A stretch of DNA of 64,000 nt from Streptomyces sp. SAJ15 (GTDB lineage Bacteria > Actinomycetota > Actinomycetes > Streptomycetales > Streptomycetaceae): assembly GCF_007595705.1 (NCBI RefSeq), contig NZ_NISY01000008.1:1-64000 (forward strand), in the 5' to 3' direction. Every line of letters begins with the position of its first letter. Within the stretch, counting starts at the first letter, position 1. The position numbers were made by a program, and so were the translations under genes. The notes under the pieces are model-generated. The model was not told where the DNA came from, made no database searches, and was given only the letters and a program-made list of their open reading frames with translations. This document shows positions 1 through 8,357 of the stretch, in pieces.

Positions 1-83
1 CCGAACCCGGAAGGCCCTCACCCATTCAAGATCCCTCAACCGAGACCTGGGTCACCCGTCCACAACCTCCCCGGACAGAACAG

Positions 84-2249
84 CTAGCCGAGGCCCGGCA
101 CGGAGGAGACCAGCAGGTCGATCAGCTTGATCCCGACGAAGGGCAGGACGAGCCCGCCGAGCCCGTAGACGGCGAGGTTGCGGCGCAGCAGGTCATGGGC
201 GGAGGCGGGGGTGTAGCGCACGCCGCGCAGCGCGAGCGGGATCAGCGCGACGATGATCAGCGCGTTGAAGATGATCGCCGAGGTGATCGCGGTGGTCGGG
301 CTGTGCAGGCCCATGATGTTCAGGGCTTCGAGCCCCGGATGGACGCTCGCGAACATCGCCGGGATGATCGCGAAGTACTTCGCCACGTCATTGGTGATCG
401 AGAAGGTCGTCAACGCGCCGCGGGTGATGAGGAGTTGCTTGCCGATCTCGACGATCTCGATGAGTTTCGTCGGGTTGGAGTCCAGGTCCACCATGTTCCC
501 GGCCTCCTTGGCGGCCGAGGTGCCGGTGTTCATGGCCACCCCCACGTCCGCCTGGGCCAGCGCCGGGGCGTCGTTGGTGCCGTCCCCGGTCATCGCGACC
601 AGCTTGCCGCCCGCCTGCTCCCGCTTGATCAGGGCGAGCTTGTCCTCCGGTGTGGCTTCGGCCAGGTAGTCGTCGACCCCGGCCTCCTCGGCGATGGCGC
701 GCGCGGTCAGCGGGTTGTCGCCGGTGACCATGACGGTGCGGATGCCCATCCGGCGGAGCTCCGCGAACCGCTCCCGGATGCCGACCTTGACCACGTCCTT
801 GAGGTGGATGACGCCCAGCACGCGCGGCCCGTACCGGTCGTCGATCGCGACCAGCAGCGGGGTGCCGCCAGAGGCGGCGATGGAGTCGGTGAACAGCCGG
901 GCCTCGGCCGGGACCCGGCCGCCGCGCGTGCCGACCCAGTCGATGACCTGGGCGGCCGCGCCCTTGCGGATCGTGCAGGTCTCCCCGCGCGTCCACCGCA
1001 GGTCGACGCCGCTCATCCGGGTCTGGGCGCTGAACTCCACGAACCGCGCATGGCTCAGCTCGCCTGTCGCCGGCTCCCCCAGCCCGTACTTCTCCTTGGC
1101 GAGGACGACCACGGAGCGGCCCTCGGGCGTCTCGTCGGCCAGCGAGGACAGCTGGGCGGCGTCCGCCAGCTGGAGTTCGTCGATGCCGGGCAGCGGCACG
1201 AAGGCGACGGCCTCCCGGTTACCGAGGGTGATGGTCCCGGTCTTGTCGAGCAGCAGGGTGTCGACGTCGCCCGCGGCCTCCACCGCCCGGCCCGACATCG
1301 CCAGGACGTTGCGCTGCACCAACCGGTCCATGCCGGCGATGCCGATGGCGGACAGCAGCGCGCCGATGGTGGTCGGAATGAGGGTGACCAGGAGGGCGAC
1401 GAGCACGGTGGTCGACTGGGGCGCGCCGGCGTGGCCGGCCATGGGCTGGATGGCGAGGACCACCAGCACGAAGACGATGGTGAGCGCGGCGAGCAGGATG
1501 TTCAGCGCGATCTCGTTCGGGGTCTTCTGCCGGGACGCACCCTCGACCAGGGCGATCATCCGGTCCAGGAAGGAGTGACCGGGCCGTGAGCTGACCCGGA
1601 CGACGATCCGGTCCGACAGCACGGTCGTCCCGCCGGTGACCCCGGAACGGTCGCCGCCCGCCTCCCGGATGACCGGGGCGGACTCCCCGGTGACGGCGGA
1701 CTCGTCGACCGCCGCGATCCCGTCGACGACATCGCCGTCGGCCGGGATCAGCTCGCCCGCCTCAACCAGGACGAAGTCGAACAGCTGGAGCTCGGTGGCC
1801 GCGACGATCTCGACCTCGGCCTCGCGGGGGTGCATGCCCACATGCCAGTGGCGCAGCCGCCGCGCCACCGTGTCCGTACGCGCCTTGCGCAGCGACTCGG
1901 CCTGTGCCTTGCCGCGACCCTCGGCCACGGCCTCGGCGAGGTTGGCGAAGATCACCGTCAGCCACAGCCAGACGCTGATCAGCAGGGTGAAGACGGACGG
2001 GTCGAGCAGGACCGAGGCGGTGGTGAGCACCGAGCCGCAGGCGACGACGAACAGCACCGGATTCCGGGCCAGGGCCCGCGGGTGCAGCTTGCGCACCGCG
2101 TCCGGAAGGGAGGTCAGCAGCTGGACCGGATCGATCAGGCCGCCGCGTCGGCGGTTGTTCCGGTGGCCACCGCGCCGCGGCCCCGGGGGACTCCCCGGTG
2201 CTCGACCGTGGGATGCCGTCGGTGCCTGCTGGGAAGCGGCGGGAAGCAT
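84..2249 (-). CDS. kdpB: potassium-transporting P-type ATPase subunit B (KdpB), orphan
   Basis: Catalytic subunit of the Kdp high-affinity potassium pump. About 721 residues. Visible P-type ATPase signatures are the actuator TGES near residue 187, the phosphorylation motif DKTGT near residue 336 (LLLDKTGTIT) and GDGTNDAP near residue 553, with membrane segments near residues 60-100, 240-300 and at the C-terminus. The ATG at 2249 is chosen because AGGAGAAGGA lies just upstream; an ATG 36 codons earlier is possible but gives an atypical Arg/Pro-rich leader. Oddity: KdpB normally needs KdpA (the channel) and KdpC, with kdpF and kdpA directly upstream. Here the next gene upstream is an APC permease, so kdpA and kdpF are absent from their usual place. 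kdpC could lie left of the window, but the 83 bases visible after the stop show no KdpC start. Confidence 0.9.
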   Translation of the reverse strand: MLPAASQQAPTASHGRAPGSPPGPRRGGHRNNRRRGGLIDPVQLLTSLPDAVRKLHPRALARNPVLFVVACGSVLTTASVLLDPSVFTLLISVWLWLTVIFANLAEAVAEGRGKAQAESLRKARTDTVARRLRHWHVGMHPREAEVEIVAATELQLFDFVLVEAGELIPADGDVVDGIAAVDESAVTGESAPVIREAGGDRSGVTGGTTVLSDRIVVRVSSRPGHSFLDRMIALVEGASRQKTPNEIALNILLAALTIVFVLVVLAIQPMAGHAGAPQSTTVLVALLVTLIPTTIGALLSAIGIAGMDRLVQRNVLAMSGRAVEAAGDVDTLLLDKTGTITLGNREAVAFVPLPGIDELQLADAAQLSSLADETPEGRSVVVLAKEKYGLGEPATGELSHARFVEFSAQTRMSGVDLRWTRGETCTIRKGAAAQVIDWVGTRGGRVPAEARLFTDSIAASGGTPLLVAIDDRYGPRVLGVIHLKDVVKVGIRERFAELRRMGIRTVMVTGDNPLTARAIAEEAGVDDYLAEATPEDKLALIKREQAGGKLVAMTGDGTNDAPALAQADVGVAMNTGTSAAKEAGNMVDLDSNPTKLIEIVEIGKQLLITRGALTTFSITNDVAKYFAIIPAMFASVHPGLEALNIMGLHSPTTAITSAIIFNALIIVALIPLALRGVRYTPASAHDLLRRNLAVYGLGGLVLPFVGIKLIDLLVSSVPGLG

Positions 2250-2519
2250 CGGGGACGTCCTTCTCCTGAGACCGGCCGCACGGACGACCGGAGTGTTCGA
2301 CATGGGAAGCGGGAGCGGCTGCGCCGTGTCGTCAGCCGGGGCCCCGGCTGACGGCACGGCTGTCTTCGGCCGCGGTGCGGGTCACGCCGCGCGTGTCCGC
2401 TGCTTCAGGCATGGCCGGGACCTCGCCCGGACGGGGGCATGCCCCTGACCCGCGACCGTGAGCGGCTCGGCCGAACCTACTGCCCGCCGCCTCGGCGGCT
2501 CAGCGGACGGCCGTGGAAT

Positions 2520-2556
2520 TGACGGTCCTCTGACGGGATTTACGGCTCCCTGACGG
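2520..2556 (-). promoter_or_regulatory. four phased TGACGG/TTACGG repeats upstream of kdpB (candidate operator)
   Basis: On the plus strand TGACGG occurs at 2520, 2531 and 2551 with a TTACGG variant at 2540, so four half-sites lie about one helical turn apart (11, 9 and 11 bases). On the kdpB coding strand this reads as repeated CCGTCA. Phased direct repeats of this type are what OmpR/KdpE-family regulators bind, and kdp operons are classically under KdpDE control. The roughly 490 bases between the permease stop and the kdpB start hold no gene I can support, so this is the likely kdpB promoter region. The assignment to KdpE is inference. Confidence 0.45.
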
Positions 2557-2743
2557 CGTCCCCCTGCACAGAGTGGTCGGAGCGCGGCAGCGCAGGCCCG
2601 TTGCCGCGAAGTTCGTGGCGCGCTGAGCACAGCGGCGCGCGGGCGGCACGGGGCGGTGACAAGCCCCGGGCCGCCCGTCTTCGTGCCGTCCGGGGCCATC
2701 GCCAGGTGCCGGTTGCGGTTGTCGGCCGTATGGGCGGCCGTCC

Positions 2744-4657
2744 CTACAGGCGGAAGCGCAGCCGGCAGATGACGGCGTCGGTGTCGCGGCGGACGGCGTG
2801 GGCCACGACGGTGCCGCGCTGGTTCTGGAGCAGGCGCTGCCACATGTGGGCCGGTTCGACCTCCGGAATGAGCACCGTGATCCGCAGGCCCGGTTCGGCG
2901 GCAGCGAGCTTTCGGACATGGGCGGCGATCGGCCAACCGAGGGTGCGGCGCCGCGAGGGGATGGGGACGAGGGGGACGCCGGGATTCCACAGGGCCCAGT
3001 CGCGGGTCAGGGCATCGGTCGCGGCACGGTCCTCGGCATCCGCATGACAGACCGTCACCGCCTGCACCTCGTCGCCGAGGGAGACCGCCGCGGTCAGTGC
3101 CTCGCTGGTGAGCCGGGTCAGGGAGGAGACCGGCACGACGACCAGGGAGCGGTCGCGGCGCGGGGGCTCGGGGATGCGGCCCAGGCCCAGGCGTTCGCCG
3201 ATCCGCGTGTACGCGCGGTGGACGCACTCGAAGCCGGCGACCAGCAGCGGCAGGGCGAGGACGATCAGCCAGGCGCCGTCGTGGAACCTGGTGGTGGTGA
3301 CGACGACCGCGCTGACGCCGGTGAGCAGCGCGCCCAGCCCGTTGAGGGCCGCCTTCCCCCGCCACCGGGGGCCGCGTTCGCCGCACCAGCGGAGGACCAG
3401 GCCGGTCTGGGCGATGGTGAAGCCGACGAAGACGCCGATCGCGAAGAGCGGGACGAGGGTGTTGGTGTCGCCGCCGGAGAAGACCAGCAGCACCGCGGAG
3501 ACGCCGGCGAGCGCCAGCACCCCGTGCCGGTGGACCTGGCGGTCGGCCTTCACCGCGAAGACGTGCGGCAGGTAGTCGTCGCGGGCCAGCAGCTTCAGCA
3601 GGACCGGCAGCCCACCGAAGGAGGTGTTGGCGGAGAGCGCCAGCAGCACGACGGTGGCGAACTGGACGACGTAGAAGGGGAGATCGTGGCCGAAGGAGGC
3701 GTCGGCGAGCTGGGCGAGCACGGTGACGCCCTCGACCGGCTGCAGCCCGAAGCGGGAGATCAGCACGGACAGCCCGATGAGCATCACGCCGAGCAGGGCG
3801 CCGAGCGCGATCTCGGCGTGCTGGGCCCGCTTGACGGCCGGGGTACGGAAGGACGGGACCGCGTTGGCGATGGCCTCGACGCCGGTGAGCGCCGAGCAGC
3901 CGGCGGCGAACGCCTTCAGCAGCAGCAGGACGCCGACGGTGGTGGTGTTGTCAGCCATGGCCGAGGCGTGGCCCGAGGCCGCCTCGGTGCTGACCGGGGC
4001 GTCGCGGAAGAGACCGACCACGACCAGGGCGAGGATCGAGACGACGAAGACCGCGGTGGGGACGATGAAGACGCGCGCCGACTCGGCGATGCCGCGCAGA
4101 TTGACCGCGGTGATCAGGACGAGCACGCCCAGGCAGAGCCACAGCCGGTCGTCGTACAGCCCGGGGAAGGCCGAGGTGAGGGCGGCGACCCCGGCGGTGA
4201 CCGCGACGGCGACGTTGAGGACGTAGTCCAGGACGAGGGATGCGGCCGCCACCAGGCTGGTGCGCCGGCCCAGGTGCGCCTTGGCGACCGCGTAGGAGCC
4301 GCCGCCGTCCGGGAAAGCGGCGATCACCTGTCGGTAGGAGGCGACCAGCACCGCGAGCAGCGCCGCGATCGCCACCGTGACCGGGAGGGTGAAGCCGAGC
4401 CCGTGTGCCCCGGCCGCGGCCAGCACCAGCACGATCGCCTCCGGTCCGTATGCCACGGAGGCCATGGCGTCGAGGGAGAGGGCGGCGAGGCCGGTGAGCG
4501 CGTTGAGCTTGTGGCGGTCGCCCACCTCGCCCACCCCGCCCGGGAAGGGCGCGCGGGGGGCGGTGGCGGAGGTGGCGGGTGCGGTGAGGGTGTCGGCGGT
4601 ATCCGGGGGTTCCTCTGCAGATGAGGCTGCGTGGGTCTCGGTGGTGGGGGTGGACAT
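2744..4657 (-). CDS. APC-family amino acid/cation permease
   Basis: Predicted inner-membrane transporter of the APC superfamily, 637 residues. After a hydrophilic N-terminus there are about 12 hydrophobic segments, beginning near LTGLAALSLDAMASVAYG, which is the conserved APC motif (small residues plus SVAYGPE). The C-terminal ~150 residues are soluble. The start at 4657 has AAGGAG at proper spacing. It lies upstream of kdpB on the same strand, and similar APC proteins are often found beside kdp genes in actinobacteria, hinting at potassium or amino-acid homeostasis. The substrate cannot be read from sequence. Confidence 0.85.
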   Translation of the reverse strand: MSTPTTETHAASSAEEPPDTADTLTAPATSATAPRAPFPGGVGEVGDRHKLNALTGLAALSLDAMASVAYGPEAIVLVLAAAGAHGLGFTLPVTVAIAALLAVLVASYRQVIAAFPDGGGSYAVAKAHLGRRTSLVAAASLVLDYVLNVAVAVTAGVAALTSAFPGLYDDRLWLCLGVLVLITAVNLRGIAESARVFIVPTAVFVVSILALVVVGLFRDAPVSTEAASGHASAMADNTTTVGVLLLLKAFAAGCSALTGVEAIANAVPSFRTPAVKRAQHAEIALGALLGVMLIGLSVLISRFGLQPVEGVTVLAQLADASFGHDLPFYVVQFATVVLLALSANTSFGGLPVLLKLLARDDYLPHVFAVKADRQVHRHGVLALAGVSAVLLVFSGGDTNTLVPLFAIGVFVGFTIAQTGLVLRWCGERGPRWRGKAALNGLGALLTGVSAVVVTTTRFHDGAWLIVLALPLLVAGFECVHRAYTRIGERLGLGRIPEPPRRDRSLVVVPVSSLTRLTSEALTAAVSLGDEVQAVTVCHADAEDRAATDALTRDWALWNPGVPLVPIPSRRRTLGWPIAAHVRKLAAAEPGLRITVLIPEVEPAHMWQRLLQNQRGTVVAHAVRRDTDAVICRLRFRL

Positions 4658-4908
4658 CTGCGGCGGACTCCTTCGATCGGTCCGCTCAGCGTCTGCCCGG
4701 ATCCGCTCGATCCCGCCCGGCGCTGGCGCGTTCTTGGCGCGGAACGGCGACTCCCTTACGCGTCCTTGACGCCCCTCGCATCGGCCCCCTGATCGGTCGA
4801 GGGGTTCCAGCAGGTTGATCTGGTCCTCACCGTCTGCTGACCCGTCGCCGCCGAGGAAGGTTCCGGACGAGAATCGCAGCCCAGACCGCTGACGAAGGGG
4901 AGACGGCC

Positions 4909-5628
4909 GTGAGGCACACACTGAACTTGTGGCGTCAAGAGCTCGGAGAAGTGCCCGAGTCGGTCTGGCGACAGACCGAGCTCGATGTGCTGATCCTCGC
5001 GGACAACGGACTCACGGCCCTCCCGCCGGACATCGGGCGGCTCCACCGGCTGAAAACCCTGGACCTGGGCCACAACGCGCTGACGTCGGTGCCCGAACAA
5101 CTCGGCAAGCTGACCGAGCTCAGCGACTGCCTCTACCTGCACGACAACCAGCTGTCTCGGCTCCCCGACTCTCTGGGAAACCTGACCCGTTTGCGTTACC
5201 TCAACGTCGGCGAGAACCGCCTCACCACCCTGCCAGAGACCATGGGCGGGATGAGTGGCCTCATCGAGTTCAGGGCGCAGCACAACCGGCTCACCGCCCT
5301 GCCCGACGCCATCGGCCAGCTCCGCAGCCTGCGTGAGCTGTGGCTCCGAGGAAACGCGATCGAGCACTTGCCGTCGTCAGCAGCCAAGCTGCACGAACTG
5401 CGTCACCTGGACCTACGCGAGAACTCCCTGACCGAGGTGCCGGAGTCACTCGCCGGCCTCCCGCGACTGCGTCAGATCGACCTGCGGAGCAACGACCTCG
5501 GCCAGCTGCCCGACTGGCTCGATCTGATGCCATCGCTGGAGAAGCTGGATCTGCGTTGGAACGAGGTCGATCCCTCCCTACCGCTCCTCAGCAAACTGGA
5601 GCGGCGGGGGTGCGTCGTCTTGACCTGA
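4909..5628 (+). CDS. leucine-rich-repeat protein
   Basis: A 239-residue protein made almost entirely of about nine 23-residue leucine-rich repeats of the form LxxLPxxIGxLxxLxxLxLxxNxL, for example LTALPPDIGRLHRLKTLDLGHN. No signal peptide, membrane segment or enzymatic domain is visible, so it is probably a cytoplasmic protein-binding solenoid. The GTG start at 4909 follows GAAGGGGAG. It is transcribed divergently from the permease. Free-standing LRR proteins of this size occur in actinobacteria without known function; the partner is unknown. Confidence 0.8.
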   Translation: MRHTLNLWRQELGEVPESVWRQTELDVLILADNGLTALPPDIGRLHRLKTLDLGHNALTSVPEQLGKLTELSDCLYLHDNQLSRLPDSLGNLTRLRYLNVGENRLTTLPETMGGMSGLIEFRAQHNRLTALPDAIGQLRSLRELWLRGNAIEHLPSSAAKLHELRHLDLRENSLTEVPESLAGLPRLRQIDLRSNDLGQLPDWLDLMPSLEKLDLRWNEVDPSLPLLSKLERRGCVVLT

Positions 5629-5700
5629 CAGCGACGCCCCCTCGCGCCACAGTGTTGCTGTTTCTCGTGAACGCGTCGCGGTCGCGGTCGTCCGGCCGTA

Positions 5701-5887
5701 GACATCGACGTCGAACGCCTCGCGGACGAACCGTTGGTCCTCGTCCGCGCTCCCCAGCACCCTTTCGTGTGACGGACGCAGCCGGTCACCTGGGCGGAAC
5801 TCGCGGGAGAGGCCTTCTTCCTCCACGAACAGGGCTGCTCCTACAGCGGCCGACTCGCCCACCGCCCATCCCCGACGCCCCCGTCCA
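5701..5887 (+). pseudogene. LysR-gene fragment, degenerate partial copy of the LysR gene at 45572
   Basis: Bases 5701-5866 match 46031-46196 inside the intact LysR gene with only about seven differences by eye (near 96% identity). One difference changes CGA to TGA and gives a stop in the LysR frame. From 5865 the match resumes at 46355, so about 158 bases of the parent are missing; both sides of the gap carry CCCACC, suggesting a microhomology deletion. The fragment has no start and cannot make a regulator. It sits between the LRR gene and a terminator. Confidence 0.85.
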
Positions 5888-5894
5888 CTGCTCG

Positions 5895-5925
5895 GGCGCC
5901 CGCCCACTCCCGGTGGGCGGGCGCC
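5895..5925. terminator. perfect 13-bp stem-loop terminator between convergent units
   Basis: Arms 5895-5907 (GGCGCCCGCCCAC) and 5913-5925 are perfectly complementary with a five-base loop. It lies just past the stop of the minus-strand gene at 5943 and after the LRR/LysR-scrap unit on the plus strand, so it can end transcription from both sides. No U-tract is present, which is usual for Streptomyces terminators. Confidence 0.75.
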
Positions 5926-5942
5926 GGTCCGGCGTGGAAGGA

Positions 5943-6887
5943 TCAGCGCGCGGAGGCCGTCCGCCGGCGGTGTACGTACACCGCCGAACCGCCGACCGCC
6001 GCCAGGGCGGCGGCCCCGGTGACGGCGACCGGCTGCCAGGACGCCTCAGCCGCCTCCGGTCGCCCGGAGGTGGCGGCCGCCTGGATCGGCTGGTCCTGTG
6101 CGAGGTCGGTGTACCCGCCGGCCTTGCCCTTGCGGTCGTACTCGGAGCCGGGCAGCTTGTCGCCGTACCGGGCGGACACCAGCTTCCGGTAGGCGGCGAG
6201 GGTGATGGCGCGCTTGCCGCCGAGACCGGTGTTCGCCTCCGCGTTGAGCGGCTCGACCATGCCTTCGGCGGTGAGCCGGTACCAGGCGTGGATCTGCGGC
6301 TCGCTGAAGACACGTGCCCGCGTGGTGCCGCGTTCGGCCAGGGTGAGGTCCTTGTCCCCGTCCCGGATGCCGGCCAGCTGCCAGCCCTCGGCGCCGGGTT
6401 TGCGCAGGGCGCTGCCCGTCGAGGAGGGCTTCCCCCGGGGCGCGAGCAGTACGGAGGCCGAACGGCCGTCGGAGGCGTTCACCCGGGAGGCCAGATAGGA
6501 GAGTCGCAGCGCGGTCTGCGGGGTGGTCCGGGCCTTGCCGGCCACGAACTCGGGGCTGATCTCGAACATCGGCACCGGATCCTTGAGCTTGAACCGGGGC
6601 GGCGCGGCGGGAGCGGCTGGTGCCCTGTCGGGGCCGCCCTGGGCGCCGCCGTCCGCGGCGGCGGGGCCACCAGCCTGGCCGGTCTGCACAAGGAAGCGGG
6701 AGACGGTGTCCCGGACCTGGTCGCTGCGTAGGGTCTGCTGTGCGGAGTGGTAGCCCGCGATCCCGTCGCCTTCCGCGCCGTGCGCGGAAACGCTCGCGCA
6801 CAGGGTGGCGGCGACCGCGGTGGTGGCCAGGACGGCAGCCCGGACCGCTGTGCGCTTGACGCGCCACATGGTGTGCATGGTGTGCAT
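5943..6887 (-). CDS. secreted protein with C-terminal membrane anchor, unknown function
   Basis: A 314-residue protein with an N-terminal signal peptide (cleavage likely after VSAHGA), a Pro/Ala-rich linker around residues 75-95 and one C-terminal hydrophobic segment (AVTGAAALAAVGGSAVYV) followed by RRR, consistent with an extracellular domain tethered to the membrane. I do not recognise the middle domain. It follows the papain-like protease gene by 16 bases on the same strand, so the two are probably co-transcribed and may act together as protease and partner, inhibitor or substrate. The N-terminus holds three in-frame ATGs in a 9-base tandem repeat (MHTMHTM), so the exact start is uncertain. 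Confidence 0.7.
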   Translation of the reverse strand: MHTMHTMWRVKRTAVRAAVLATTAVAATLCASVSAHGAEGDGIAGYHSAQQTLRSDQVRDTVSRFLVQTGQAGGPAAADGGAQGGPDRAPAAPAAPPRFKLKDPVPMFEISPEFVAGKARTTPQTALRLSYLASRVNASDGRSASVLLAPRGKPSSTGSALRKPGAEGWQLAGIRDGDKDLTLAERGTTRARVFSEPQIHAWYRLTAEGMVEPLNAEANTGLGGKRAITLAAYRKLVSARYGDKLPGSEYDRKGKAGGYTDLAQDQPIQAAATSGRPEAAEASWQPVAVTGAAALAAVGGSAVYVHRRRTASAR

Positions 6888-6903
6888 GGTCGGGGTCCTC
6901 TCC

Positions 6904-7773
6904 TCAGCCCTGGATGCCGACCCGCGAGTGGGTCCACTGGAACGAGTTGTTGTTCACGTAGGTGGAGTAGTTCCACCAGGTGTACGTCTGGGTGGTCTGC
7001 CAGGGGTCGCCGACCGCGATCATGTTGGTGGCGCTGTCGTAGCCGTAGATGACATTCATGTGGCCGCCGCCGCTGAGCCAGCCGAACCGGACGGCGAACG
7101 GCCGGCCTGCGGCGATCTCGGCGCTCGACTCGCTGAACGACGCGTTGCGGTACAGGCTGCGGCCGCTGTTGCCCAGTCCCAGCTTGGCCAGGCCGTTGGC
7201 CATGTCCTCCAGCGTCGCCGGCTGGTTGTTGCAGTCCACCCACGTTCCCTGGGCGGCGAGTTGGCAGAACCGCTCCTGGGTGACGTTGCGGCCCCAGTAG
7301 TTGGCGATCGTCACGCCCGAGGCGTCCCAGCACCACTGGGTCCTGACCTGCTTCTGCATGGTGATGTTCAGTGACTTCGAGGTCGTGGGGCCGGAGTCGG
7401 GCTGGGTGGGCTTCGGGTTGGGGGTCGAGCCGCAGACGGGCAGGCCGGAGGTGCTCTCGCGGATGAACGCGTCAGCGATGTAGTACGAACCGGTGTAGAT
7501 CCACCGCGCGTTGTTCTCCACGGTGTCCCCGGTGGTGCGGCAGGACATCTGGATCCGGTCGCCGACTTTCGAAGAGCCCTTGATCTGAGCCGAGAGGGAC
7601 GGCTGGGCCCGTTGGTTGACCGTCCGGAAGTTTCCCTGCCCGCCGTAGACGGTGCCGCGGTCCACATCGGCCTGGGCGAGGGCGCCCAAGCCGAACAGCA
7701 GGCCGCCGGAGAGGGCCGCGCCGACGGCGGCTATCAGGGCCTTTCTACGGCGGGACATGCGACGTTTGTGCAT
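6904..7773 (-). CDS. secreted papain-like cysteine protease
   Basis: A 289-residue exported protein. It has a basic, hydrophobic signal peptide (residues 1-35), an N-terminal ~90-residue domain resembling bacterial SH3 domains (RTVNQRAQPSLSAQIKGSSKV), a short Pro/Thr linker and a C-terminal papain-like domain. The catalytic cysteine is in QWCWDAS and the histidine in GGHMNVIYGYD, as in the papain-like cysteine peptidase family (PF12385 type). The start at 7773 has AAGGAG very close upstream. Likely role is extracellular proteolysis or peptide release. The following gene at 5943 is the probable partner. Confidence 0.8.
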   Translation of the reverse strand: MHKRRMSRRRKALIAAVGAALSGGLLFGLGALAQADVDRGTVYGGQGNFRTVNQRAQPSLSAQIKGSSKVGDRIQMSCRTTGDTVENNARWIYTGSYYIADAFIRESTSGLPVCGSTPNPKPTQPDSGPTTSKSLNITMQKQVRTQWCWDASGVTIANYWGRNVTQERFCQLAAQGTWVDCNNQPATLEDMANGLAKLGLGNSGRSLYRNASFSESSAEIAAGRPFAVRFGWLSGGGHMNVIYGYDSATNMIAVGDPWQTTQTYTWWNYSTYVNNNSFQWTHSRVGIQG

Positions 7774-8357
7774 CGTGCTCCTTGAATCCGAGTGGGGGGT
7801 AACCCGCGGGACGGACCTGTGGTCCGTCCGGCTGTGCAGGCTGCTGCGTTCGGCGCTTCACGGCTGTCACGCAGCTGCCCGGCCTTTGCTTCCGCGACCG
7901 GGCATATCGGACTGCTTTCCCCAGTTGGATGGGGTGCCGGGAATCCTGCCAGACGGAAAGTGCGATTTGAACAAGGTTGCTTTACGCAGAAAGTTGACAC
8001 CCATTCAAACAACAGGAGAAGGCGCTCTGATGCTACGTCAACTATGCCAACTACAACGCGACTTGGACGAAACCCGGGTGGTCGACCCGGCCCGCCTCGA
8101 CGGCTCGGCGAAGCGTGGGCTTTACCTTAACTTGACAGTCCCCGACCGCCGTCAGACGCCTCACCAAAGAGCCGAATCACCGAGCGTGCATACCGCGTGA
8201 CCCTCCACTCATATGTGCCACTGGAACAGACGCGCTCGCACGCGTGAACACGCAGAGACAGAACCTCAAGGGCGCCTTATCCGCGGCTTAAGGGACGGAT
8301 AAACGGAGGCCCCCCGCGACCCCGCGGAGGAACCTTTCGCACTCCGAATTCACGAAG
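7774..8357. other. intergenic region without a supported gene
   Basis: About 580 bases between two minus-strand genes. It should contain the protease promoter. A short AT-richer patch near 7960-8060 includes TTGACA at 7994 and an AGGAG-preceded ATG at 8029 opening a 56-codon frame with no recognisable features. I do not call it a gene. Near 8305-8335 a GC-rich imperfect inverted repeat may terminate the downstream glycosyltransferase operon. Confidence 0.5.

Noticed and set aside
2360..2743. Possible kdpF or kdpA remnant upstream of kdpB
   Set aside because: I read both strands for the short hydrophobic KdpF peptide and for KdpA selectivity-filter motifs and found neither; only the phased repeats stand out.
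8029..8200. Small plus-strand ORF with AGGAG (56 codons)
   Set aside because: Composition is not protein-like, no family features, and the surrounding frames are equally open.
8305..8335. Strong terminator after the glycosyltransferase gene
   Set aside because: The inverted repeat is imperfect and GC-rich background makes such pairings common; mentioned only in the gap note.
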